Positions 1 through 11,484 of a stretch of 64,000 bases of DNA are shown in pieces. Made by a program: the position numbers and the translations under genes. Numbering within the stretch: position 1 is the stretch's first letter; every line of letters starts with the position of its first letter. The stretch is from assembly GCF_932294415.1 (NCBI RefSeq), contig NC_065541.1, positions 32,397,790 through 32,461,789 of the forward strand, given 5' to 3'. The notes beneath the pieces were generated by a model that worked only from the letters and a program-made list of their open reading frames with translations, was not told the DNA's origin and made no database searches. The DNA comes from Quercus robur. Taxonomy: Eukaryota > Streptophyta > Magnoliopsida > Fagales > Fagaceae.

Positions 1-170
1 CTCTCTGTGGTTTAGATTTGTGATTCTGTAGAGTGTTTGATGTTTGATTTTCTGTGTGGGATTTGTGGGTATGGGGCTTTTGATCTGTGGTTGTGGACTT
101 GTGGGTGTTATCTGTGGGTTAGAAAGGCCAACTGAAACTGAAACGAGCTGGCCTCAGACAGGTAAATTAC
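1..170. other. Flanking host sequence left of the giant MULE
   Basis: A GT-rich stretch with loose repeats of a 'gatttgtgg' type. No ORF or known element is visible. It runs directly into the 9-bp target duplication of the MULE at 171. Confidence 0.4.
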
Positions 171-179
171 GCTAGTGTG
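171..179. repeat. 9-bp target-site duplication, left copy
   Basis: Sequence gctagtgtg, identical to 16337-16345. Nine bases is the standard Mutator duplication length. The right flank continues with further gctagtg-like repeats, so the target was locally repetitive. Confidence 0.9.
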
Positions 180-317
180 GGCGAAAATGGGTAATTACCC
201 ATAAAAAACAAACTATATAGTTAGTAGGGCCAGTTTACAAACTATATGGATTTCTAGCAACTCGAGCCTTTAAGGCTCGATTTTGGGCCCCTAAATCGAG
301 CCTCTAAGGTTCGGTTT
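180..317 (+). repeat. MULE left terminal inverted repeat
   Basis: About 138 bp that pair with 16199-16336 in inverted orientation at roughly 90% identity by eye. The outer part is a gtaattaccc motif, a run of seven A/T-rich bases and the phrase aaactatatagttagtaggg. The inner part holds two short palindromes built on cgagcc...ggctcg. Confidence 0.9.
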
Positions 318-350
318 AGGTAGTTTGATGTGGCAAAAATCCAGACGGCG

Positions 351-393
351 TCTACGTGGAACTCGAGTTTTTGATACTCGAGTTCCACGTAGA
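351..393. repeat. Perfect 17-bp hairpin in the MULE left subterminal region
   Basis: Tctacgtggaactcgag at 351-367 and its exact reverse complement at 377-393 enclose a 9-base loop. A second foldback (about 427-466, gactcggttt / aaaccgagtc) follows. Such subterminal palindromes could bind transposase or form hairpin transcripts. That role is inference. Confidence 0.8.
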
Positions 394-540
394 TGCCACG
401 TGGACGCCACTATGCTTTAAACTCGAGTCTCTGAGACTCGGTTTACTAAAAGTGAAACCGAGTCTTAGAGGCTCGAGTTTCAAAGCCCTATACGTCTGGC
501 AATGGTCATGTCTGGTTGGTCATGTCTGGTTGTTTGGTCA

Positions 541-673
541 TGTCAAATGCTTTGTCTGTTTTGAGACATATTTAGAGAATATATTAGATGCACAAGCAAC
601 AAAAAATGTCAAATGCTTTGTCTATTTTGAGACATATTCAGAGAATATATTAGACTAGCACAAGCAACAAAAA
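541..673 (+). repeat. 66-bp direct tandem duplication
   Basis: Two adjacent copies beginning tgtcaaatgctttgtct (541 and 607) differ by a few substitutions and a small indel. They lie in the presumed promoter/5' leader of the MULE transposase. The ORF reading through them is low-information and is not taken as a gene. Confidence 0.8.
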
Positions 674-1435
674 CTTCTCTCAGACCATTTTGAATCAGTT
701 TTGTCTGTTTAGGAACGTACTCAATGAATATTAGACTAATAATAAAAAACTCTCACACTACTCTCAGATGCAGAGAATATTTTGACTGAACACAACTCTC
801 ACACCTTCAGTAACTTGAATCACAGAACCTCAACAACTCTCACACCTTCAGGAACTTCAATCACAGAACCTCTCTCAACAACTCTCACAAAAACTCATAA
901 ACTCTCATACATATTTAGCAGCAAAACATTGCTCCTCTCACTCTCATACAATCTCAACAGTACATTTGCACATCATCATGTCAGGTAAGGGTCTCCTCAC
1001 TCTCTAATTAGTTGTTTAGTGTATATAGCTGCTTTAGAAAGTGTTGTTTGCATTGAATTTGTCATGCCATTTCCTAATAAAATATTTGTTTGTATTAGGC
1101 AAATATATTTGTTTCCTGATAAGATATTTGTTTGTATTAAAATATGTATATTTGTTTCCTTATAAAAAATATGTATATATATTTATATTTATATTTATAT
1201 ATTTATACAACTATATAATTAAATATTTATATATACATATATTTATTTATATATTTATATAACTATATAATTAAATAATTAAATATTTATATAAATATAT
1301 TTATATTTATATTTATATTTATACAACTATATATAAATACTTATATAAATATATTTATATAAATATTTAAATATTTAATTATATAGTTGTATAAATAGGC
1401 TAAATATAAATATATTTATATAAATATAAATATAA

Positions 1436-1479
<44 letters not shown>

Positions 1480-2533
1480 GAAAGATACAGGAATCCACTA
1501 ATAATCCATCCACATAGAAATATGGAGTAGACATGCATAGGTTCCAAATATGGAGGGAGATTTTCTTCTTTTTCTCTCTTATTCAATCTTGCACACAAAT
1601 TCTTCTACCCAATAATGGATATGTGAATCCAATTTATAGAATTTGGCATGAATAATTGCGTATAAAACAGTAAGAGAGATAACTTTGGGTTATATATTGA
1701 GTGGACCTGGCGGCTGGCTACTTCGCCCATTGTGGACAAATTTTTAAAAATTTAAAAACTTAGGCATATAGTTCGAAAGCTGTTAAAAGATGTCGAGTCT
1801 ATCAAAATATGACAAGTTGATGATTTTTTGTTCTTAGCTTTTTCTCCATCTATATATAATGAATTTTGCAGTGAAAATTATTTCATTGAAAAGTAGGCAT
1901 ATAGGACTTCAAAACGAATATAATTTGATTCAATGGTGATTTTAAATAAGTGAAATGCGACCGTTTGAAATTGGCACAACTATATTATCTTCAATATTTT
2001 CACTTGAGTAAAATGTTCTTGTTCCTATGCAAATTTGTAGGTTGTGAATTCTCATTTGTAGAAAATGTAAACAACCTATACAAGGCACAATAACAACAAC
2101 TTTTTGGTCAGAGAGGGCAGTCACGAAATGAAGATCTTGAAGCCTTTCTCTTACTTAATTTAGAAACAAAAAACAAAATAAAAAACTTGGGAAAAAAAAT
2201 AAAAAAACTCATCTATGTGTTGTGATCCAAAAAAACAAGTTATTAGAATTCTTGACAACACCTTAAGCCTTAAACCTTTAGTAGTTAAATCCCTAGAGTT
2301 GTTTTTCCTTTCAAGATTTAGTGTTTTACCTTAGTTACCAAATCTTGTGCTGCATAATTAGGCTTTATCATTATTGCTTTAGATTTTGAAGTTATCTGCT
2401 TCCTTTCTCCATAATTTGGATGAAATTTGAGTTTCTATATCACATCTGGTATATTTGATTGTATATTAATGCCTTGATTTTGAAATTAGATGATATGTCT
2501 AATTTGATTGATCATGATCATATTCACATTAGT

Positions 2534-2565
<32 letters not shown>

Positions 2566-2921
2566 TTTGTCTGATGAACCTTGCTCTATGTTATTTCATT
2601 AATAGTAGTGTAATAGGGTATGCCATTAATTTAAAATTACTTGAATGATGTTGTTACATAATTGCACTCATTCATTTGCACATCCTCATGACTTTTGTTG
2701 TTTGGTTTGATATTTTTATTTATATTTTTGTTAGAGCTGAGTTTAAATTTTGTAATGGGGGTGAGTTTTGTCTTTAGTTTTTTTATTTGTTTGAGTACAA
2801 AATTATAATGATTGAGTGTGTTTGTATGTGATGTGGGGTGAGTATATGCAATTGTTACACTTTTAGAAGTTGTGATTTTTGTACTTTGAGTAGATAGAGA
2901 AGATTTTGTAATTGATGTTAA
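674..2921. other. Presumed leader and intron region of the MULE transposase; AT-rich
   Basis: It contains a CT/CA-rich stretch (about 735-980) that reads like a 5' UTR, a possible splice donor after 'catgtcag' near 985, a long (TATATTTA)n tract at about 1150-1475, and a poly-T run of about 33 at about 2533. No protein-coding homology was seen. Confidence 0.4.
1150..1475. repeat. AT microsatellite tract
   Basis: Almost pure A/T built of tatattta/tataaata units, ending in a (TA)n run at about 1450-1474. Short ORFs here are composition artefacts. Confidence 0.85.
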
Positions 2922-5734
2922 ATGAAAGAGATCAAATATGTCACTAACATAAATTTACTTGGCTCTCTAATAGGTTCACAATCTTTGAAGAATATTGATA
3001 TAAATGTATACTTCGGTGGACCCCTTTACAATTCTGAAGGGACTGACGGATTCCCATTTAGAGGGGAGGGTATCGAATGCTACTACATAATGTTACGTCG
3101 TAAGTTGAAGACGTTGACTGATTTGAAGAGGAAAATAATGGACGAATTGAAATTGAACCCTACTTGGTATGACATCAAGATTATTTATTGTTACCCACAA
3201 GAAGTCCGTCATGAACAGATAAATTACAGGTATATGGCAATTAAAGAAGATAAACATGTAAAGATAATGTTTAATAGGATCCAGAAAATGCCCCAAGTAA
3301 ATGCTGCTGAGTTGTATGTAAGTTTGGAGGCTGGTGTAGACAACACTACTGAGGTGGTGCAACAAACAACTACAGCTTTACAATTTACAGCCCTAGATGA
3401 TGGATGCACTACAATGGGAGGGTATGCAATGGGAGGTTATACGCTCCCATCTCAAGATTATGTTGCGAATACTGGTGAAACCCTCTATTCTCAAGAGACA
3501 CATTTAGAGGAGGAAGACGAAGACGAAGACGAAGATCATGCTGCGAATGATGGTGAAAATATTGATGATATGGATCAGTACGAAGAGAGGATTGAGCAAG
3601 GCGACTTTGAGAATGATGTGGATGAGCATGAAGTCATTCCTAATTTTGAAGAGGAAAATATGGAGTACCATGATGAAGGTGATGCAGATGATGATGATAT
3701 TGGTGTTCAGTATGATACAGATACGACCACTGGCTACAGACCTCCTGCGGACTCATTCTCTGCAAATACTTGGGAAGATATGGTTAATCCTTCATGTCTT
3801 CAGATACCATTTCTTTGTACTTGGCAAGATGGGATGCATTTTTGTAAAGGGTTGACTTTTGCAAATAAAGATGCGGTGAAGCGTGCATTGATAATATACG
3901 CAGCAAAGGATAATAGAAATTTCTCCATCCAAAGGTCGACCAGAACTCAATTGTGCGTCGCGTGCGTTGACGACAACTGCAAGTGGTACGTTGGGGCATA
4001 CATGAAGCCTAAATTCAATGGTCTGTGGATGGTCGCATCTTATGTGGGTCCACAAAGTTGTATACCCTTTGGGCTACGAAGAGACGGTAAAATGATGGAT
4101 TCTACTTTTGTTGCATCAGAAATTGTGGGAAGATTGCGACAAAAGCACACTACTCCTATTGATGAGCTTTGGGAGATCATACGTACTAAGTATGATCATG
4201 AGCTTTCTTACTATAAAGTATGGGACGCAAAACAAAAGGCAATTGCTAAGATTTTTGGGGATTGGGAGGAGTCTTACCAAAGGTTGCGAAAGTTGTTATT
4301 GGCATACTTGGATCAGGATTCGGGTACCTAGTACAGCTATCAAACCATACCTAGGCCATTAGAAGGTACTACGTTACTGCGCTATGTATATTGGGCATTC
4401 GCTCCATGCATTGCTGCATTTCAGTATTGCAGGCCAGTGATCAGTATTGATGGAACTCATTTATATGGTAAATACAAAGGGGTATTAATGATTGCAATGG
4501 CAACCGATGCTAACCAAAAGATTTTGCCTATCGCCTTTGCTATTGTGGACAAGGAGTCAAGGCCTAGTTAGGGGTGGTTTTTAGAGTGTCTCAGGACTTC
4601 GATAAAGCGTGTTATACCTAACAAGGACATTTGCATTATTTCTGACTGACATAAAGGTATCAAATGCGCCATTCGAGAGTGGCCTAGAGGGCAAGACGGA
4701 AGAGAACAGGTATATCATCGATATTGCCTTCGACATGTTGCTAGCAACTTCAACACACACTTTGATACCCAACTCTAAAGGCATTGGCCTTGAAAGCTGG
4801 GTATGCGACTCATGAAGCTAAATTTGAGTCCATAATGCAAACCATTAAGGAGGCCGAGATTAATTTACTGAGGGGTGTAGACCCTACTGATTGCCGGATT
4901 GCACGTTATATGCCATACATATATCTAATGAGTGAGAATCTGGACAAATGGACCCAGTCACATGATGGTGGAAGACGTTACGGGGCAATGACAACTAATA
5001 TCTCTGAGTGCTTTAATGGGGTACTTAAAGGTGCCCGCGGTTTGCCCATTGCTACAATGGTTGAGTTCACTTTTTTTAAACTTGTTGCATATTTCCACAA
5101 TCGACATAAACAAATTACTTCTGATCTCTCTCAAGGTAAGGTGTGGAGTGATTATGCAATGGAGATCTATAACAAAAATGAGCAGAAAATTGCAAGACAC
5201 ACTCTGAGGAATTATAATCATGCAGAGGGTATATATCAAGTGGTTACCCCGTATAATGACCATAGAGCTAGAGGGGGAAATCACAGTCATGATGTGCGCA
5301 TATTTGATAGAACTTGTGGTTGCGGAAAGTGGCAAAACTTGAAGATCCCTTGTTCACATGCAATTAAAGTTCTTAAAGGTCTGCATCTCGATGCGCCCAG
5401 CTATATTGACCCATGTTACAGTTTGAACAACGTCATTCTCACATATTCACATAATTTTGTGGTGCCAAAGTCAGAGTCATTATGGAGGGACGTTCACGGA
5501 CCATGGTGGGTGCCTGACCCACTATTGTTGCGGGCCAAAGGTCGTCCTATGATGTCAAGGATAAGGAATGAAATGGATGGGGTACGGCGAGAACGGGGAA
5601 GCTGGAGGGAAGATTCGGACTTGAGGGAGATTCAACCAAGGCAACAATGTAGAGTGTGTCATCAAGAGGGGCATAACCGTAGATGCTGTCCCAATTCCCG
5701 TGGGGCTTCGACAAGTGGTAGTGCTATAAACTAG
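2922..5734 (+). pseudogene. MULE transposase (MuDR type), nonfunctional
   Basis: It encodes the DDE transposase that would cut and paste the element. From the N-terminus it shows a MuDR N-terminal region (residues 1-120), a strongly acidic stretch (residues about 195-210), a MuDR zinc domain (CVAC...DDNC...SC, about 343-385), and the catalytic core with its first Asp in SIDGTH (4449-4451) and second Asp at 4644-4646. A SWIM zinc motif (CGC...CSH, about 5313-5357) and a C-terminal CCHC knuckle (5648-5689) follow. Three in-frame stops interrupt it: TAG 4329, TAG 4569 (replacing Trp in a GWF motif) and TGA 4647 (probably replacing Arg). A frameshift lies near 4766-4775. The 469- and 316-residue open halves are otherwise well preserved, so decay is recent. 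The start at 2922 is the first Met of the long frame; an upstream exon is possible. Confidence 0.92.
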
Positions 5735-5891
5735 GCAAGTGCCGTCACTAATTTTATATAATATACTCAGAATGTCATTTGGTTTTTGTTCTTTGCATTT
5801 GGAAACTAATAACCGTATTTAATGTTTGTCAGGCGAGCGGAGACTCGATTTTGGTAAGTGACATTGTATGTGGGACTTGTCGTTATCTTCT

Positions 5892-6020
5892 GTATGGACA
5901 AGTGCTAGGTGACTATGTAGAGTATGTTGTATCAGTATGGACAAGTGTTAGGTGACTATGTATAATATGTTATATCAGTATGGAGCTTCCGCTAGGCGAA
6001 TATGTAGACTATGTTGTATT
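5892..6020 (+). repeat. Three tandem 43-bp repeats downstream of the transposase
   Basis: Units starting gtatgg at 5892, 5935 and 5978 each contain a 'gctaggtgactatgtag...tatgttgtatca' core. The third is more diverged. They lie in the transposase 3' UTR region. No ORF. Confidence 0.8.
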
Positions 6021-6403
6021 AACTTAGTTGTTATTTTGTTTATTGTTGTAAATTACGGATAATTGAACTATTTACTATCCATTGTACTCGTTACATTAGT
6101 TGCGTTGTGCAGCTTTTTCCTATAATGCGAACAATGATATTACTTTGGCATTAGTAGCTACTACTTTGGCAAGTTCAACCACAAGGCCCTTCTAGTATTG
6201 AACTGCCATTGTGTGCTAAGAGGGCAACTATAATTTTATTGAATAGTTACTGTTTTAATCTGGTTGTAGAACTTTAATGTATGCTCCCTTTGCCTATCAT
6301 ATGCTTGTATGTAGTTGTTTGATGTGTAAGGGATCTAGTCAATCTGCTGCAGGGGAAAACTAATTCTGGTCCCATGTTGCAGGAATACCTACCCAAAAAA
6401 AAA

Positions 6404-6470
6404 AAAAATCCCAGAGACTCGATTTCTATTTATGGAAATCGAGTATAAGATACTCGAGTTCTACTGGGAT
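6404..6470. repeat. Internal foldback resembling the MULE terminal hairpins
   Basis: The block opens with aatcccag and closes with its complement ctgggatt. It encloses gagactcgatttc/gaaatcgag and gatactcgag motifs that also occur in both ends of the element. It may be a remnant of an earlier element end, or a termination/hairpin signal. The outer gtaattaccc motif of the true ends is absent. Confidence 0.6.
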
Positions 6471-8492
6471 TTTTTTTTTTTTATTACCCCAATTTGAGAA
6501 CTAATTTCAGGTAATTTCAAGTACGGATAAATTTACACTATTCGTCCCCAATATTTTTTTTAAATGTACCACATTTATCTAAATGAATAATACATCCTTC
6601 TCCAAAAAAAAGAAAAAAGAAAGAAAAAAAAATGTACGTTGTTTAAAGAAGAAGAATAATAATATAGGTTCTTTTTTTCTTTTATTACTCTTATATCACA
6701 CACAAATATATATATATATATATATATAGCAGTATTAGCACATTAAATCAAAATATATTAAATATCTCTTTTCTTATATATATATAAAATTATAAATTCA
6801 TTATTTTTATTTTTTCTAATTCGATACGTACTAAACAGGGAAATTTGATTCTACAAGAAAAATAAACAAAAAAAAAAAAATGCTCTTCCTTGTACTCTGG
6901 TTGTTTTCTACTAAACCGCCAACATCGAGGAGTAAATACCCTGTAAATCCAAAAATATAACTGAAAATAAACAAAATAAAATTATACAATCTAGTTTTTT
7001 TGTTTTCAACTGCCAACATCTAAGTAACCCAACCCTGTAAATCCAAAAAAAAGAAAAAAAAAGAAAAAGAAAAAGAAAATCAACATCTCATGTCTTCACA
7101 ATCCAACAATACACAAAAAGCACACATTCAGCATAATTTCATATCACATTGTAATGCACAAACTATAAGCAAGAAAATTGAGTGGAATATTAAAAGTTCA
7201 AACTTGTTCTTTTAATTTTATTTTGAATATAATTCAAGTTCTAACTCATTATTATATAAGACTACATGTTCAAATTTAGTTCATTTTCTCGTTGATTAAG
7301 CTCAAGTTTATTGACAAGCTAGTTAATTAACTTATTCTTTTCTTTTATATGGTAAAATCATGTCTAAAATTTTTGATCTTTTCACAAATTTATGAATTTT
7401 TACTATAAATGAATTGTTTATAATATTATAAAAAAAACTATAAATAATAATTTGATATCATATAAATCTATTTACAAAGTTATTCAATACAGTTTCAAGT
7501 CTATGTAAGTATATATTTACACAAGTAAATATATAAATCGTTAAATCTAGTTTTATTTCGCGAATTTGTTTATGAACACATTATTATGTTTGAATTTAAC
7601 TTATTTTATTGTTGAGCTTAAACTTAGACTTCAACTTGAATAGTTTGCTAAACAAATAAAAACAATTTTTTACTCTAATTAGCTCATTTACAACCCTACC
7701 AAGGTAACCAAGCTAACACTAGAATGCACCCCCACTTAAAACTGAGATCATAACCTCTAATAATGTCATCTCTTTCATCTTTATTGGTTTTTATTTTTTA
7801 AAATATCCAAACTTTTTTGAATATCTAACTATTCCCCAAATATATTTTAACTTCATTCCACACACTTAATAATTCCAAGAAATAATCTCTAAAATCCAAC
7901 ACCTCATGGATCTCATAAAACCTAGAGAACTACTAAACCAATGCTTGGAGGAATCAAATTGTAGGATCCAAAGCATTATGAAACCTGATAGAATTCCTAA
8001 ACTTTTTTCTTTTGGAGGAGAATAGAAGCCCAAAACCGAGCACAACTAGCACTACATGTTATGATTGATCCCTGAGTGCTGTGTCCCATGCTACAGCTAC
8101 ACATGCCCAGAAAACTAAGCCACATGTGCTTGTCCACTAAGCACATATTTTTAATTATCATTCTGGTCGTCTAACCAATAGATTGATAAAAGATTAACAG
8201 TCATTGTCTAGAGACATTCTTGTCAAATACTTGAAGTAAAACACATATTACATAAAAATGTATCACAAAAGAATATTTAACAAAATAAACAGAGATGCTA
8301 GTGGTATTTTAAAAACTTCAACAAAGTGTAGGCACCCCCACCCTGTTTTTTATATCCATACAAAGAACAGAATTGTTGGCTGTGTGTGAAGAACAAAGCC
8401 ACGGATCAATGTGAAACCATATTGAAAACAAAAATAATCTTATTGAAATGTGAAAAGAGAAATAATAATGGAATAAAGTGTGTTGTTTCACA

Positions 8493-11484
8493 TTAAGCTT
8501 TTAGATACCTTTTTTGAATCTTACGCCGTCTCGTATAATGAGGAGGAGGTCTTGCATGTCCTTCGTCAGATGCCTCAGGCCCAACATTGTGTCCATGTTT
8601 GTGCCCCCCTGTCCCACACGGAGGTGCCTTTGATATGCGTTTAGGCCGACCTTCAGCCACAGTAGGTAACCCAACCGACTACTCAGCCTGAACATGGGGT
8701 GAGTCAATGGCTGAAGAAGGGGTAATAAACGAATTATGGGAGGGTGGCTCCTGCTGCATGTCAGGTGGGGTTAGATTAATACCCAAGTCAAAGGATGGAA
8801 TGGGTGACAGCTGAAGAAATGATTGTGGGGTGGGTGGACAAACGTCAGGCCCAGGACAAGGAAGTGGGGTGGGTGGAGGGATGGTGGGGCAAGGAGATAG
8901 ATGTGGGGTGGGTGAAGGGATGGTGGGCGTAGGGGCTAGATGTGGGCTAGGTGAAGGGATGGTGGATGTAGGAGCTGGATGTGGGTTGGGTGAAGGGATG
9001 GTGGCGGTAGGGGATGGATGTCGGGATGGATATGGGGTGGATGAAGGGATGGTGGGGCTGGCGGATGCATGTGGGGTGGATGGAGAGGGATCGGGGGTAG
9101 GGACAAGCCGAGGGGTAGCAACAGGCGGACGAGATTGACATCCGGCCAGAGCTGTGCTCGTGCTTGGGCCGGCAGGCATAGCTGCCTCCTCAATCGGGGC
9201 CTCAGGGATAGGAGGTTGGACACGTGTCATCGCCTGCACTGCCGTCAGCACTTCAGTAATGTCGTTGTGGTCCTCCGTGCCCACTGGGTGACGCCTCAAC
9301 AAACGGACGTATCCTTCAATCTGCACATGGAAAAACCACACACATTAGTAATGCAATACGAAATCAACAATGCCAATCGATAATAAAATAAATGTTGGTT
9401 CTGAATTGGTTCTGCTACTGATAATTGCAAATTAAAGGGAGATAAAGTGCTAAGCAAAAAATGTAGTAACATACATCATGCTCTCTAAACAGTGGTTTCA
9501 TGGTAAGAAATATGGTAAGATGTAGAAGACATTGAGAAGTTACCAGCAGAGTCACTACAGCACCAGGCCTATCGATGAACCTCCGAGTCACCCTTTTGAA
9601 CCAGTCGTGGTACTCGTGTTGTGGAGGCATATCACCAAGCACTGCTTCACAACGCCGATAAAGGCGATTACCCCACTCAAGGATATGCACAGCATGTTTC
9701 TACATCCAAGCAACACCGATCTTCCCCCTTAAATCAATGCCATGAAGCACTTTGTTAGTGTCAACATCGCGGGGAATTTCTTGGATCATCCCAAATTGAC
9801 GAGCGACACGATCCGGTGTATGTCTCTCTACTAGGTGGAAACATACAAGCGGCACCATTGCCATCCATACGGCCCTCCCTGCAACACACCACGGTGAGAG
9901 GTCATCAAAATGAGCTTCATATGGCTGCCACACCATCTACAACAGCCAAAAAAGAAGTACACAACACATTAGGGAACAATGTTTATATTTCAAAGTTCAC
10001 GAAACCTATATGTACGTTCGTAAAAGCGTAAAATAAGGCATTTTCATACCTGGTCTGGCAACATGGAAGCTAGTTGCTCGCGATACCTGTCCCTGAAGAT
10101 GTGGGTGGGCCTATTTTTCTTGTTTGGGACCCACAACCACCTACAATCAAGAAGAAGGGATCAATATCTAGAACTTTCCTACTAAGATAATTCCAATGTT
10201 AAAACTATAATGTAATCACATATAAGTACTGAGATAATCTTAAAGATATTAAACTAATTAATAATATCACTAGAATAAGAAACGGCCCTTTTAAAAGACA
10301 AAGCACAGACTAGCTATATTGAGAGTCACAAAATTATAATAGATTAACATAATCATATACATTGAACCTCGGTTTAAAATTTTGTTATGTTGACATAAAA
10401 AATTGCTAGAAGCCTTTAGAATCAATAAATAAAATCAAGTTACATGATTGTGGGGTTGGTAATGATCACTTAACAGTATGTTATAGCAGTATGAGGTAGA
10501 GACTTACTTCAGGGATAGTGGACCACGTACTAGAGGACCATAAGCACCCACTGGCGGGCCACGCTCAACTGTCAGGCACAAATAGGGGAACCTGGCCCAT
10601 GCCCAGTACTGGAGCAACAGTAAGCACCCATCAATCTGAATGGTGTCCTCGCTTGCCCTGCATAGCTCTCGATACAACCATGCAAGGCAAGCACTTCCCC
10701 AACTGTACCTTCGTGGGTTGTGAAGGTCTTCCAACTACTGAACCCACATTAGATGCACCTTATCGTCGGATTTGTCCATGAATATTGTGTCCCCCAATAG
10801 CGCTAGGATGTAGCATCGTGCGTACTTATGCAACTGATCCTCTTCAGCATTAGGCGGCAATGGGTTAGCAACTTTCTCCAAAAACCGGTTGATGAGAATC
10901 CTCTGCCCATCAAGTTGCTTATGGTTGTCTTGATTTACAGGTCGAAAGCCAAGGAAGTCCCGGCACACATCCACCCAAGTTTTTTGTGTGCTCCCTGTTA
11001 TAGCGTCACCATCAACAGGAAGTCCGAGAAGAACCTCCACATCCTGCAATGTGATGGTGACCTCACCATGTGGCATGTGAAAGGTGTGAGTCTCAGGCCG
11101 CCATCGCTCCACTAAGACCGTTATCAGGCCATTGTCAATCTCTCTACCCGGGACCTAGAGGAGTCCCTCCAAACCAACTGTGTTGATGATGTTCCTCACT
11201 CGGTCGTCCACCATTGGAGGTTGCTAGGAGAACTCTGAACTATGGCTACGGCAGGTAATGGACCCTGGATCCTGCACATAACAAAACCATGGATTAGTAT
11301 ATGACAGCAAATATGTGTACATTGTATGGATTAAATGCATGTGCACAAGTAAATATTTAGTGTTATGTTTTACCCGCCCATTCCAAATAGCTTCGGACCG
11401 ATGCTTCACCTGCTGTGACAACACCAAGTTGTCAATGGGTCCAGGCTATGTATAGTCAATCCGTCCAACATTTGCAGCAGCCAT
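8493..11484 (-). pseudogene. Plant mobile domain (MAIN/MAIL-like) protein gene, decayed
   Basis: Five exons on the minus strand can be placed by homology style and GT-AG borders: 11484-11374, 11271-10508, 10140-10050, 9936-9544 and 9320-8493. The product is a plant mobile domain (PMD) protein, with phrases such as VERWRPETHTFHMPHGEV, DVEVLLGLPVDG and RYSWGSACLAWLYREL. A proline-rich tail with four 13-residue repeats and a basic end follow. Arabidopsis MAIN and MAIL1 of this family act in meristem maintenance and transposon silencing, and the domain also rides on MULEs and Gypsy elements. In-frame stops at 8679, 9700, 10735 and 11224, plus a TAG early in exon 1, mark it as nonfunctional. It sits antisense to the transposase inside the same transposon. 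Confidence 0.87.
8865..9065 (-). repeat. 39-bp minisatellite encoding 13-residue Pro-rich repeats
   Basis: About four units read TIPSPxPHxxPxx on the minus strand (for example TIPSPNPHPAPTS and TIPSPSPHLAPTP). The + strand shows repeated gggatggtgg at about 39-base spacing. It is the low-complexity tail of the mobile domain protein. The plus-strand ORF across it is a shadow. Confidence 0.8.

Larger units (their letters stand above)
5735..8492. other. MULE internal non-coding region
   Basis: Between the transposase stop and the 3' end of the mobile domain gene. Apart from the 43-bp repeats and the hairpin at 6404-6470 it is AT-rich with A-runs and (TA)n at about 6705-6727. No coding homology was recognised. 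It is the convergent intergenic gap between the (+) transposase and the (-) mobile domain gene. Confidence 0.4.

Noticed and set aside
1041-1262. ORFs in the AT tract
   Set aside because: Phe/Ile/Tyr-only low-complexity translation of (TATATTTA)n.
2530-2565. Poly-T run as another tail-only insertion
   Set aside because: No flanking direct repeat could be found.
8865-9065. CRISPR-like spaced repeats
   Set aside because: The units are contiguous coding repeats without spacers, in a plant gene.
8830-9383. Plus-strand Gly-rich ORFs
   Set aside because: They are shadows of the minus-strand proline-rich minisatellite in the mobile domain gene.
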